This document shows positions 1 to 11,475 of a stretch of 64,000 nucleotides of DNA, piece by piece. The stretch is taken from positions 26,197,847 through 26,261,846 of the forward strand of contig OZ024798.1 in assembly GCA_964017045.1 (NCBI GenBank), written 5' to 3'. Source of the stretch: Omphiscola glabra. Lineage: Eukaryota > Mollusca > Gastropoda > Lymnaeidae. The notes under the pieces are model-generated. The model did not search any database. It worked only from the letters and a program-made list of their open reading frames with translations, and was not told the origin of the DNA. How positions within the stretch are numbered: position 1 is the first letter of the stretch; every line of letters begins with the position of its first letter. Position numbers and translations under genes: made by a program.

Positions 1-690
1 AGAGTTGGATTCAACATAAGAGTTGGATTCATCATAAGAGTTGGATGAATCATAAGAGTTGGACTCATCATAAGAGTTGGATTCATCATATGATTTGGAA
101 TCATCATAAGAGTTGGATTCATAATAAGAGTTGGATTCATCATAAGAGTTGGATTCATCATAAGAGTTGGATTCATCATAAGAGTTGGATTCATCATAAT
201 AGTTGGATTCATCACAAGAGTTGGATTCATCATAAGAGTTGGATTCATCATAAGAGTTGGGCTCATCATAAGAGTTGGATTCATCATAAGAGTTGGATTC
301 AACATAAGAGTTGGATTCATCATAAGAGTTGGATTCATCATAAGAGTTGGATTCATCATAAGAGTTGGATTCATCATAAGATTTGGATTCATCATAAGAT
401 TTGGATTCATCATAAGAGTTGGATTCAACATAAGAGTTGGATTCATCATAAGATTTGGACTCATCATAAGAGTTGGGCTCATCATAAGAGTTGGATTCAT
501 CATAAGAGTTGGATTCATCATAAGATTTGGATTCATCATAAGATTTGGATTCATCATAAGAATTGGACTCATCATAAGAGTTGGATTCATCATAAGATTT
601 GTATTCATCATAAGATTTGGATTCATCATAAGAGTTGGATTCATCATAAGAGTTGGATTCATCATAAGAGTTGGGCTCATCATAATAAGT
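1..690. repeat. 18-bp minisatellite, ~38 units
   Basis: The unit is CATAAGAGTTGGATTCAT with scattered point changes (GGGCTC, ATTTGG and AACATA variants). It begins at the window edge, so its true length is unknown. Because 18 is a multiple of three, one frame stays open as a repeated HHKSWI peptide. This is a by-product of the period and not evidence of a gene. Confidence 0.97.
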
Positions 691-1682
691 CATTGCCATT
701 TATTATATGAAAATTTAATGAAATTCCACAAAGACCTACACTTTTCTTTTATTATCAAAATTCACGTTCAACAATCTAGTTAAAGACAGCATTGTTGCGT
801 AGGCCGATTATGCAGTAACATATAGGCCGATTATGCAGTAACAAATAGACTGATTACCGACTGCCGTCAGATTTAAGGGTTCAAGTCTATTTATTTGTGT
901 TTTAATTGCAAGTGCTCGGAGCCGGCGCTGGAGCAAAGCCGGTGCTAAGAAAAATGTGTCCGAATCAGAGCTGGACCACAACAAGTCTGCCCCCACATCC
1001 CGGCTAAAGTCTTCAAATGTACAGAGTCCCTAACATAAACTGCCCTATTCGTATTACAAATAGGGCTTTTCAGAAGTTAAAATATTTGTCAAATTAGTGT
1101 CTATAAAAAAAAGCTGCTAGCATCTTCAGGGAAGCTCTTTGTTTAAACTGATATTTCTTTTATTTCTGGCACCACAAAACAAAATGTCCGTAAGGTCTCG
1201 TCATAAGTTCTGAAGGTCACGTGATTTAGTAAGCTACCATCGATTCTGTTTTGCTTCTGAATGAGACTCATAAAACATGGTAGATTCGTGTTTTCCCTTC
1301 ACGGTAAGATCGATACCAGAATGTGTACGCTGCCACCAATTTTTGTCTACTCGCCTCCACGAGATGTTTGTACAACTAATGCTCACGGATGAGCGAAAAT
1401 CGGGGGGCAAAAATGTTGTCTAGCACTCAAAGTTGAAATGAATGTTGAGGGGGGGGGGGGGGAGAGGCACGATAATGATGTGGCATTTTCTATGATTTAA
1501 AAGTTCTATTTTTTTTTTAAATTTAGTTTGTAAAGTGTTTTAGGAGAATATTTAAATTAAACCCACGTTTGGAATGCTTAAAAAAGACAGTATTTGGTTG
1601 GGGAACGTGTTGCTGGTTTTAGTGGAATTATGAAAAAAACAAAGTCCGTTGAAAGCTAGTGGAATTACGTTTGTGCGTATTT
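691..1682. other. Non-coding, mostly unique
   Basis: A 21-bp segment containing TAGGCCGATTATGCAGTAAC occurs twice at about 812-842. A 14-base G run lies at 1449-1462. No gene or mobile element was recognised in the rest. Confidence 0.6.
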
Positions 1683-1889
1683 CATTCAGATACATGCATG
1701 AAACGTCATTCAGACACATGTAGGCAACGTCATTCACATACATGCAGGCAACGTCATTCAGATACATGCAGGCAACGTCATTCAGACACATGTAGGCAAC
1801 GTCATTCAGATACATGCAGGCAACGCCATTTAGATACATGTATGAAACGTCATTCGGATACATGTAGGCAACGTCATTCAGATACATCA
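1683..1889. repeat. 24-bp minisatellite, ~8.6 units
   Basis: The unit starts CATTCAGATACATGCAGGCA and ends ACGT. Variants swap GACACATGTA for GATACATGCA. A looser zone rich in gacacaca follows to about 2190 and may be a decayed continuation. Confidence 0.93.
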
Positions 1890-2244
1890 ACAGAATACAA
1901 GAACAAATATGATACATTCAAAGGATTGATCCCCTCAAAGTCAAAGCATACTTGCGCACAACAAATACATTCTGATGAAGAAAAGATACACAGCAGACGT
2001 ACACACACAATGGTAGCCTTCGCGCAATGTATACATACGCATAATAAATACTTACATAGAAGGAAGACTGACACACATTGTATAGTGACACGCAGCAAAG
2101 ACGGACACACCACGAATACTGACACACAAAGAAGAATGACACACAGCTAATTCGGATATACGGATAATGACACACTTCGAATAATGACACATATATTAAG
2201 ATTCTTAGCTGAGCTGATACGGGGAGTCTATTCTTTTCCGACCT

Positions 2245-2670
2245 TGTGGTCAACCTGATGTTTATATTATGTGGTCAACGTATAACCTCATGTTTATGTT
2301 GTGTGGTCAACTTATAAATTCATGTTTATATTGTGTGGTCAAATAATAGCCTGATGTTTATCTTTTGTAATCAACTTATAATCTGATGTTTAGATTGTGT
2401 GGTAAACTTATAGCCTGATGTTCATCTCTTGTGGTCAACTTATAATCTGATGTTTATCTTGTGTGGTCAATTTATAACCTGTGTGGACAACTTATAATCT
2501 GATGTTTATATTGTGTGGTTAACTTATAACCTGATGTTTATATTGTGTGGACAACTTAGAATCTGATGTTTATATTGTGTGGTCAACTTATAACCTGATG
2601 TTCATCTCTTGAGGTCAACTTATAATCTTATGTCTATCTTGTCTGCTCGACATATAATCTGAAGTTCATT
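2245..2670. repeat. 32-bp minisatellite, ~13 units
   Basis: The unit is GTGGTCAACTTATAACCTGA followed by TGTTTATATTGT. Units differ by substitutions and one or two truncations (for example around 2461-2500). Confidence 0.93.
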
Positions 2671-3420
2671 AGTATTAAAGCAAAGATTCTTTAAATAAAT
2701 CCATTTCCATAAACAAATTCTGCTTATCTGAAATTTTTTAAAAAAGCAACTCCCCCCCCCCCCACCCCCCACACCCCAAAAAAAACTACTTTAATTAAAT
2801 GGAAAAAATATATCTGAAAAAAACCAAGATTCCATACAATGGAAACAGGACTAAGATAAATTGAGTTGAAGAACGGTCGAGACAGCCCTCGACTAATGCC
2901 GCTCAAAGAAAGGTTCCGTGTTTCACGAGCATGACTACTCTCCTTGAATCATCCGAGGACACAGCGAGGTAAGTGTAATCATTGCCCCATTGTGTCCCAT
3001 CAAAAAAACGTCTCCGCGCGACCCCCTCTCGCCCGGGTGTCGGATGGAACACATAAATGATGGTGTAGCGTCGGTGAAATTTGCAGGGCAGGACACCAGG
3101 GGAGGATAAAACGAAATGGTTCCGATAAAAAAAAATATTTAAAAAATGGAGGGCCGCAGGAAGATCAATGCATCGACAGAGTTATGTCCCTGGAGATGTC
3201 TTAAACCCAATCACGGCTTGCAAGGGACGTAACTTCATCGTGTATTACCTCCCTGGAATATCGGTCTAAGAAAACATGGCGGCCACATGTTGGCAGAATA
3301 TTTTCATCTTATCAAATGTCATTCCATTTTAGTAAATTATGTAAACACTGTTATTTGGTAGGAGCACGCATAACTTCCCCCTTTGAGTAATGCTCTTTTG
3401 GAAACCGTGACTTTATGGTA
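2671..3420. other. Non-coding, nothing recognised
   Basis: The stretch holds a C run at 2752-2763 and short A runs. No coding region, element or array was seen. Confidence 0.55.
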
Positions 3421-4028
3421 GGATTTGCTAGAGTGAGGATTCGGAAGAGTTGGGATTTGTATGAGTGAGGATTTGGGAGAGTAGGGATTTGGAGGAAAGG
3501 GACTTTGGGAGAGTTGGGATTTTGGAAGAGGGGACTTTGGGAGAGTATATATTCGGAAGAGTGGGGATTGGACGAGTGGAGATTTGGAAGAGTAAGGGTT
3601 TTGGATGAGTAGGGGATTTGGAAGAGTAGGGGATTTGGAAGAGTGGGGATCTCGGAGAGTGTGGATTTAGAGGAGGGGGGATTTTCGAGAGTGTGAATTC
3701 GGAAGAGTGGGGATTTGGAAGAGTGGGGTTTTGGAGAGTGTAGATTTGGATTAAGGGGAATTTGGGAGAGTGTGAATTCGGAAAAGTGGGGGTTTGGAAG
3801 AGTGGGGGATATGGAAGAGTGGGGATTTGGGAGAGAGGGGATTTGGAGGAGGTGAATTTTGAAAGGGGAGATTTGGAAGAGTGTGAATTTGGAAGAGTTG
3901 GGATTGGGAAGAGTTGTGATTTGGAAGAGTTGGGATTTGGAAGAGTTGGGATTTGGAAGAATTGGTATTTGAAAGAGTTGGAATTTGGGAGAGTTTGGAA
4001 TTGGAAGAAGTGGGATTTGGAAGAGTAA
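3421..4028. repeat. 16-bp purine-rich minisatellite, ~38 units
   Basis: The unit is GGGATTTGGAAGAGTT with many variants. The top strand is almost all G, A and T with very little C. Three overlapping minus-strand open frames rich in Pro, Ser and Asn and one plus-strand frame exist because a 16-bp period rotates through all frames without a stop. Confidence 0.95.
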
Positions 4029-4807
4029 AGATTTTTCCAACCAGCAAACAAGAAACGAACATTAATAAATAGGAATTTATTTCTTGAAATATTTGTAAAA
4101 AAAAAAAAAAACAACAACAAAATAACCTGAAACTTTCAGCTACGAGGCTAAATTGTGATCAGGAATTGGAATGTTGAATCTGGATTTATTGGTTGGCAAG
4201 AATTGTCGCCTCTGGTCGAATCGTTGGGTTTCATTGGCAGAGGCGTCACACATTTTTTTTAAAATCATGGCAAGGCCACGAGAATCTCACTCCTGCTTTA
4301 CAACAGATGAAACCGCTTGTATCTCTATTTGGGGGGGGGGGGGGTGTGTTTGGGGCTGGGGGATCTCGTTCCAGTTTTTTCCCTTTTTTGTTTTTGGTGA
4401 CAATGACCAAATTGTTTTTTTTCTTCCTACAGCTCTTCCCTCCGGTGTCTCGTGTTTTTGTTCCCTTTTTCTCCCGTTCCCTCTGGTTCTTCCAATCACT
4501 CATTAGCACCTCCAGATTTATTGCATACACTCTTACATTCCGCAGCTCCATAGGAATACGTCGTTAGGTCTATGACCTGGGAGATCATCTCTTTGTGCAT
4601 GGGGTGAGGAGGAGATTGAGTGAAGAGTGATACAAGGAGGTGTGGGGAAAATGAGAGGAGGGAGGGGTACGATGAAATCGTGTGTGTGTTTTAGGGGCGT
4701 GTTAGATTTTAAAGAATTTTTTTTAATATATATATTTTTAAAAATTAATTTTATTTTTATTTTTATTTTTTTTTTTTTTTTGGAAAGGTGTCGGGCAGAC
4801 GTTCTGT
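4029..4807. other. Non-coding with homopolymers
   Basis: It holds an A run near 4098-4111, a 14-base G run at 4331-4344 and a long A/T-only tract at about 4709-4782. No gene was recognised. Confidence 0.55.
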
Positions 4808-4952
4808 GACAAAGTGGACCAGCTTCTGATAGAGAATCTTCTGAGACAAAGTGGACCAGCTTCTGATGAGAGAATCTTCTGTGACAAAGTGGACCAGCTT
4901 CTGGTGAGAGAATCTTCTGTGACAAGGTGGACCAGCTTCTGATGAGAGAATC
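4808..4952. repeat. 38-bp tandem repeat, ~4 units
   Basis: The unit begins GACAAAGTGGACCAGCTTCT and continues to TCTTCTGT. The first unit has lost a few bases. Confidence 0.92.
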
Positions 4953-5047
4953 GTCCAATGATTACACGTATAAATTTCGAGTCTCTGGTGAAGTGTGTGG
5001 CTGGCTCTGTGTGGGTGGGTCATCGATTGCGTTGGTCAGTGTGGTTG

Positions 5048-5195
5048 AAAGATGTGGGTTATGGTTTGGGGGTCAACGATGTGGGTTAGTGTGTTGGTCA
5101 ACGATGCGGGTTATTGTTTTCGGGGTCAACGATTTGGGTTACAGGGTGGATCGACAATGTGGGTTACTGTGTGGGTCAACAATGTAGGTTACTGT
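5048..5195. repeat. ~25-bp degenerate tandem repeat, ~6 units
   Basis: Units start GATGTGGGTTA and end GGGTCAAC. They vary in length by two or three bases. Confidence 0.85.
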
Positions 5196-5587
5196 TTGAA
5201 GAAACGATTCGTAAAGGTTAAAGTTCGATTTCGGGTGTAGGATTTTCTCTCCCCCTTATTTCATCTATATATAGCTGAAGGGAGAGAATAAATGCTCCTC
5301 AAAATAACACAGTAAGGGGCAGATAATTATTAGCGTTGGTGATTAAGGGGAGACAATGGGCGTTTAGGTTGCACACGGGGGGAGCCACTCAGTCGCAGGC
5401 CGAGGTGCAGTTTTGTTGTGTGAGTGCTGGGATTGAAAAAAAAAAGGGGGGGGGGGATTGAAGTGTGAGATGGGTTAAACGTGTAAAAGGGGGGGGGGCA
5501 GATTGAAGTGTGAGTGTTGGAAGTATGGGCTGATGGAAGTGTGTTGTACAGAAACATATAGTTCTTGTAGGTGATCGGATGATGAAA
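5196..5587. other. Non-coding with G runs
   Basis: Two G-rich runs near 5447-5456 and 5490-5498 stand out. Nothing else was recognised. Confidence 0.5.
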
Positions 5588-5697
5588 GATGGTGTCTGCG
5601 ATGGTGTCTGTGATGGGGTCTGTGATGGGGTCTGTGATGGGGTTTGTGATGGGGTCTGTGAGGGTATCTGTGATGGGGTCTGTGATGGGGTCTGTAA
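5588..5697. repeat. 12-bp minisatellite, ~9 units
   Basis: The unit is GATGGGGTCTGT with single-base variants. More decayed copies continue to about 5760. Confidence 0.9.
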
Positions 5698-6102
5698 TGA
5701 AGTGAGGCGGTGTGTGTGATGGTGTGAAACGGTGTCTGTGATAGTGTGAGATGGTGGAGTTTTGAGTAAAGAAAATATTTTTATGGAAAATGGATAACAC
5801 TTAAAGATTGTTTAGACTCTATATTTAGATAAAAGCCAAAAGAGAAAATGTATGTTAGGGAAGATGACAGTGATGGCCTTCCTCCCACCAATCACACTCT
5901 TGATACAACTAACGACTCTCCAGCAGTAGACGGTGTAACCTTGGAGTTGCTGACGAAGGTCAAAGTGACCATTGACAGGTCATGAACAGGTCAAGATCTT
6001 TAAAGGTCTACTCTAATCAGTTTAAGCAAAATGGGAAGAAAATCAATGACCGGTCCACTACTGTTCGACTGCTCAGACATCCGGGTCTAAGGCAAGCTCG
6101 TT

Positions 6103-6362
6103 ACGAGATTTGTGGAGCAAAGACTCCGGTCAGAGAGTATTAGACTCAGGGTTGCACTTTCTCTGACACGAGATTTGTGGAGCAAAGACTCCGGTCAGAG
6201 AGTAATAGACTCAGGATTGCACTTTCACTGACACGAGATTTGTGGAGCAAAGACTCCGGTCAGAGAGTATTAGACTCAGGATTGCACTTTCTCTGACACG
6301 AGATTTGTGGAGTAAAGACTCCGGTCAGAGAGTATTAGACTCCGGATTGCACTTTCTCTGAC
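6103..6362. repeat. 65-bp tandem repeat, 4 units
   Basis: Units begin at 6103, 6168, 6233 and 6298 with ACGAGATTTGTGGAGCAAAG and differ at only a few positions. The exact 65-bp spacing was checked by counting. The 360 bp before it and the 230 bp after it show nothing recognisable. Confidence 0.96.
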
Positions 6363-6595
6363 ACGTGGTGAAGATTGTGGTTGTCATCGGCCGTAATGTG
6401 GGTGGGGGGCTTTAAATTAAGACACGTAAAGAAACGGAACAAACAGTTTTGTTGTTATTTATCAAACTGGTAATGAATCAAAGTATTTTTTTGTATTCTA
6501 TGAAATCTTCTTTCGCTCAATTTTAACGGCATTTATTTTCATTGATTTAATACCACACGTGAACAATTTTGTTAGTATTTGTTTAAGGTCACAGT

Positions 6596-8530
6596 GTGAC
6601 GTGATGTACACTTATCAATGAGACCTCGTGTAGACTTATCAATGGGACCTGGTGTAGACTTATCAATGGGACCTGCTGTAGACTTATCAATGGGACGTGG
6701 TGTAGACTTATCAATGGGACGTGTTGTAGACTTATCAATGGGACCTGGTGTAGACTTATCAATGGGACCTGGTGTAGACTTATCAATGTGACGTGGTGTA
6801 GACTATCAATGGGACGTGGTGTAGACTTATCAATGTGACGTGGTGTAGACTTATCAATGGGACGTGGTGTAGACTTATCAATGTGACGTGGTGTAGACTT
6901 ATCAATGGGACCTTGTGTAGACTTATCAATGGGACGTGGTGTAGACTTATCAATGTGACGTGGTGTAGACTATCAATGGGACGTGGTGTAGACTTATCAA
7001 TGTGACGTGGTGTAGACTTATCAATGGGACGTGGTGTAGACTTATCAATGTGACGTGGTGTAGACTTATCAATGGGACCTTGTGTAGACTTATCAATGGG
7101 ACGTGGTGTAGACTTATCAATGTGACGTGGTGTAGACTTATCAATGGGACCTGGTGTAGACTTATCAATGTGACGTGGTGTAGACTATCAATGGGACGTG
7201 GTGTAGACCTATCAATGTGACGTGGTGTAGACTTATCAATGGGACGTGGTGTAGACTTATCAATGGGACGTGGTGTAGACTTATCAATGGGACCTTGTGT
7301 AGACTTATCAATGTGACGTGGTGTAGACTATCAATGGGACGTGGTGTAGACTTATCAATGTGACGTGGTGTAGACTTATCAATGGGACGTGGTGTAGACT
7401 TATCAATGGGACGTGGTGTAGACTTATCAATGGGACCTTGTGTAGACTTATCAATGGGACGTGGTGTAGACTTATCAATGTGACGTGGTGTAGACTTATC
7501 AATGGGACGTGGTGTAAACTTATCAATGGGACGTGGGGTAGACTTATCAATGTGACGTGGTGTAGACTTATCAATGTGACGTGGTGTAGACTTATCAATG
7601 TGACGTGGTGTAGACTTATCAATGGGACGTGGTGTAGACTTATCAATGTGACGTGGTGTAGACTTATCAATGGGACCTGGTGTAGATTTATCAATGGGAC
7701 CTGGTGTAGACTTATCAATGGGACCTGGTGTAGACTTATCAATGTGACGTGGTGTAGACCTATCAATGTGACGTGGTGTAGACTTATTAATGGGACGTGG
7801 TGTAGACTTATCAATGGGACGGGGTTTAGACTTATCAATGTGACGTGGTGTAGACTTATCAATGGGACCTGCTGTAGACTTATCAATGGGACGTGGTGTA
7901 GACTTATCAATGGGACCTTGTGTAGACTTATCAATGTGACGTGGTGTAGACTATCAATGGGACGTGTGTAGACTTATCAATGTGACGTGGTGTAGACTTA
8001 TCAATGGGACGTGGTGTAGACTTATCAATGGGACGTGGTGTAGACTTATCAATGGGACCTTGTGTAGACTTATCAATGGGACGTGGTGTAGACTTATCAA
8101 TGTGACGTGGTGTAGACTTATCAATGGGACGTGGTGTAAACTTATCAATGGGACGTGGGGTAGACTTATCAATGTGACGTGGTGTAGACTTATCAATGTG
8201 ACGTGGTGTAGACTTATCAATGTGACGTGGTGTAGACTTATCAATGGGACGTGGTGTAGACTTATCAATGTGACGTGGTGTAGACTTATCAATGGGACCT
8301 GGTGTAGATTTATCAATGGGACCTGGTGTAGACTTATCAATGGGACCTGGTGTAGACTTATCAATGTGACGTGGTGTAGACTTATCAATGTGACGTGGTG
8401 TAGACTTATTAATGGGACGTGGTGTAGACTTATCAATGGGACGGGGTTTAGACTTATCAATGTGACGTGGTGTAGACTTATCAATGGGACGTGGTGTAGA
8501 CTTATCAATGTGACGTGGTGTAGACTTATC
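6596..8530. repeat. 24-bp minisatellite, ~80 units, with higher-order repeat
   Basis: The unit is GTAGACTTATCAATGGGACG + TGGT. The main alternatives are GTGACGTGG, GGACCTGG and GGACCTTG. Five units have lost one T (GACTATC at 6801, 6968, 7183, 7326 and 7949). The order of variants in 7326-7948 recurs after 7949, giving a 623-bp (26-unit) higher-order repeat. Period-driven open frames on both strands are not genes. Confidence 0.97.
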
Positions 8531-8586
8531 CAAACGACATCACAAAGCCTGATAGGGGTTTTAATTAGGTTTCCGAGACAGCAAAT

Positions 8587-8927
8587 CACCTCACTCCACG
8601 GACCTGGATGTCATCTCACTTCACACACCTGGATCTCACCTCACTCCACACACCTGGATATCCCCTCGCTCCACTCACCTGGATATCTCCTCACTCCACG
8701 CACCTGGATATCACCTCACTCCACGCACCTGGATATCACCTCTCTCCATGCACCTGGATATCACCTCTCTCCACGCTCCTGGATATCATATCACTCCATG
8801 CACCTGGATATCACATCACTCCACGCACCTGTATATCACCTCTCTCCACGAACCTGGATATCACCTCTCTCCACGCACCTGGATATCACCTCTCTCCACG
8901 CACCTGGATATCATATCACTCCACGCA
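8587..8927. repeat. 25-bp minisatellite, ~13 units
   Basis: The unit is CACCTGGATATCACCTCACT + CCACG, with a GATATC palindrome in most units. It starts about 55 bp after the 24-bp array ends. Confidence 0.94.
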
Positions 8928-9299
8928 CAGTGATGACACAGCTCGGCACCAAAGCGTCGGATGAGTTGAGTTAATGTCCTTCCACATACGGAACTCCTCC
9001 TTGAGGTTGGAATTCAGAGTTTGCCATCCAAGGTCAACGAGATCTTTTCACCCAGTATGCTGGTGAAGGTTGGTTTGCTTGAGCTTAAGAGAATGTTTAA
9101 ATGTCTTTAAATTGCTCAAAATACTTTTTTTTAATGTTGTTTTTGGTAAAATATTTATCTTTGAGCAGAAAATGAATATGTAAATTGCAATTTAAAAAAA
9201 AAAAAAAAAAATATTTTCATTTATTTGGATCAATAAAATAATCTTATCTTATCATCTTATCTTACCTTATCTTAAACAGCTGACCCACTTAAAGAACTT
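8928..9299. other. Non-coding with (CTTAT)-type simple repeat
   Basis: Nothing is recognisable except A and T runs and a TCTTATCTTATC-type simple repeat at about 9240-9276. Confidence 0.55.
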
Positions 9300-9430
9300 C
9301 TCTGGGTGGAAGTTACACTGCTCTGGGTGGAAGTTACACTGCTCTGGGTGGAAGCTACACTGCTCTGGGTGGAAGTTACACTGCTCTGGGTGGAAGTTAC
9401 ACTGCTCTGGGTGGAAGTTACACTGCTCTG
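9300..9430. repeat. 21-bp minisatellite, 6 units
   Basis: The unit is CTCTGGGTGGAAGTTACACT + G, almost invariant. Confidence 0.95.
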
Positions 9431-9769
9431 TGTGATTCAGTGAGGTAACAAGAAGTTAAATACAAATTAAGACATCCTGTCCAAATGATGAAATATGTGC
9501 GCGGTTGTACGCCTACGGCGGTGGCTCTGTAATCTGCGGCTCCGGCTTGAATGAGTAAATACGACTCTTTCATTATTATGCATTTACTCTTTTCTTTCCT
9601 TGCACTAGCGAGAACCCGACATGCGTTGCATGCCACTCAATGAAAAAAGTGTTTGTGTTTTAATTAAGATTCAAGGTAATTTTAAATAGAAAATATTTTT
9701 TTTTCCGTCTGCTGTGTACACAAATAAATTAGACGTTTTTTTCGACGCGTGAGCAGGCAACATATGGTT

Positions 9770-10345
9770 GTCCACTTCAGAAGCATGTATTTTCAAAATT
9801 TAGTCCACACACTTGTAGCGACGGATCCATCCACGCAGTAGCTCTGTTTTAAATTATATTTAGATAGCTCAAATATTTATTATTTTTAAAATAAGGCCCC
9901 CGGCCCCAAACGCAAAATTTTAAAATGGTTGTACTTATGTCACACACAAACTGAAATTTCGTTTGAATTTGATTGATTTCTTGCCACCCATGCAATAGCA
10001 CTGATTGAAATTATATTTGTATAGCTCATATAAGAAAAAAATAATTTCGGGCTCCGGCCCGAAATGGAATATTTCAAAATGGATAAGCTAATTCAGAAAC
10101 CTTTGGTGCGCACAACAACTTACCAAAGTTTTATCGCAATCGGATGAATGGTATAGGAACGCATACGAAAATTATATTTAGCTCTTAAAAGGGGGGGGGG
10201 GGGAAATAATTTAGGTCCCCGGTCCCAAAACGGAATATAGTAAAATGTGTGTAATAATTCAGAAACATTTGCATTTTTTTTACAATTCACAAAATTTTCA
10301 TCACTTTGGATTGATGGTATAGAAGCACATACGGGATATACTTAA
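9770..10345. repeat. Diverged ~157-bp satellite-like repeat, ~4 units
   Basis: Four stretches about 157 bp apart (near 9832, 9988, 10145 and 10312) share a block of the form 'GNATRGNNNTAG..GCA....AATTATATTTAGATAGCTC', followed by a CCGGNCCCRAA-type block and an AAAATGG block. Identity is modest, so this is an old tandem family or a decayed element with internal repeats. It encodes nothing recognisable. Confidence 0.6.
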
Positions 10346-10401
10346 ATATGTATAGATATAGTTTACCGGATTAAGATAACTTTTTTTGCAATTATTCAAA
10401 G

Positions 10402-11045
10402 ATGATCTGTCTGTCTGACTGTCTGTCTCTCTGTCTGTCTCTCTGTCTGTCTCTCTGTCTTCTCTCTGTCATTCTGTCTGTCTCTCTATATGTCTGTCTA
10501 TCGCTCTGTCTCTGTCTGTCTCTATGTCTCTCTGTCTGTCACTCTGTCTGTCTCTCTTTCTCTCTGTCTGTCTCTCTGTTTCTCTGCCGGTCTATATGTC
10601 TCTCTGTCTGTCTGTCTCTCTGTTTGTCTCCCAAGCTGTCTCTCAGTCTGTCTCACTGTCAGTCTCTGTCTCTCTGTCATTATGTCTGTCTCTCTGTCTG
10701 TCTCTCTGTCTATCTCTCTGTCTGTCAGTCTCTCTGTCTGTATCTCTGTCTCTCTGTTTGTTTCTCTGACTGTCTCTCTTTCTGTCTCTCCTTCTGTCTC
10801 TCTGTCTGTCTGACTGCCTGTCTGTATGTCTGCCTGTCTGTTTATCTATCTATCTACCTATCTACCTATCTATCTATCATCTACTTATCTACCTATTTAC
10901 CATCTACATGCCTGCCTGCCTACCTTCCCACCTACCTACCTACCTACCTGCCTATATGCCTACCTTCCAACCTACCTACCTACCTAACTACCTCACTACC
11001 TACCTATCTACCTAACTATCTACCTATCCAGCTACTATCTACAGA
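10402..11045. repeat. (CTGT/CTCT)n passing into (CTAC/CTAT)n microsatellite
   Basis: About 430 bp of TCTGTCTCTCTG-type sequence changes near 10840 into TACC and TATC tetranucleotides. The three overlapping open frames (Ser/Leu/Cys/Val-rich, then Tyr/Leu/Pro-rich) arise from the simple repeat. Confidence 0.97.
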
Positions 11046-11184
11046 CCTGTTTACCCTCAAAATCTTACAATCGTACAATATGACAAAATCGTTCAATACA
11101 TTATCATAATAGTAAAAAAACACAGTATATATAATGTATACACCTCAAAATCGTACATTGTACGCCAAAATCGTAAGAGTAAAC

Positions 11185-11475
11185 AGGTCTGTATCTATCT
11201 ACCCATCTTTCTATCTCCCTATCTCCCTCCATACCTACCTACATATCTATCTACCTACTTATCTACCTACCAACCTACCTACATACCTATCTTTCTACCT
11301 ACCTACCTATCTATCCATCTATCCATTCATCCTCTCACCCACACACCCTTCCATCCATCCATACTTTCATCCACCCATCCGTCTATCTTTTATCTACATC
11401 TCTATCTATCTATCATCTATCTGTGTATTTGTCTGTCTGTCTGTCTTTCTGTCTATCTCTCTATCTAACAAAATC
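11185..11475. repeat. (CTAC/CTAT/CATC)n microsatellite
   Basis: This is a second block of the same tetranucleotide type. It is separated from the first by about 140 bp of unique sequence in which AAAATCGTAC-like words recur. Confidence 0.95.

Noticed and set aside
1..690. CRISPR-like repeat arrays
   Set aside because: Units are contiguous with no unique spacers, no cas genes are present, and the window is eukaryotic.
1..710. 221-codon His/Lys/Ser/Trp repeat protein (HHKSWI)
   Set aside because: It is a direct translation of an 18-bp minisatellite with stop-free units. There is no signal peptide, no non-repeat domain and no splice signals.
886..898. tRNA-type B box (GTTCAAGTC)
   Set aside because: No matching A box, cloverleaf or terminator could be formed around it.
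6589..8974. Several 200-336 codon frames on both strands in the 24-bp array
   Set aside because: The period is a multiple of three without stops, so frames stay open on both strands at once. They are interrupted only where a unit lost a base.
10402..11109. 235-codon Ser/Leu/Cys-rich frame
   Set aside because: It is a translation of (CTGT)n and (CTAC)n microsatellites; all three plus frames are open.
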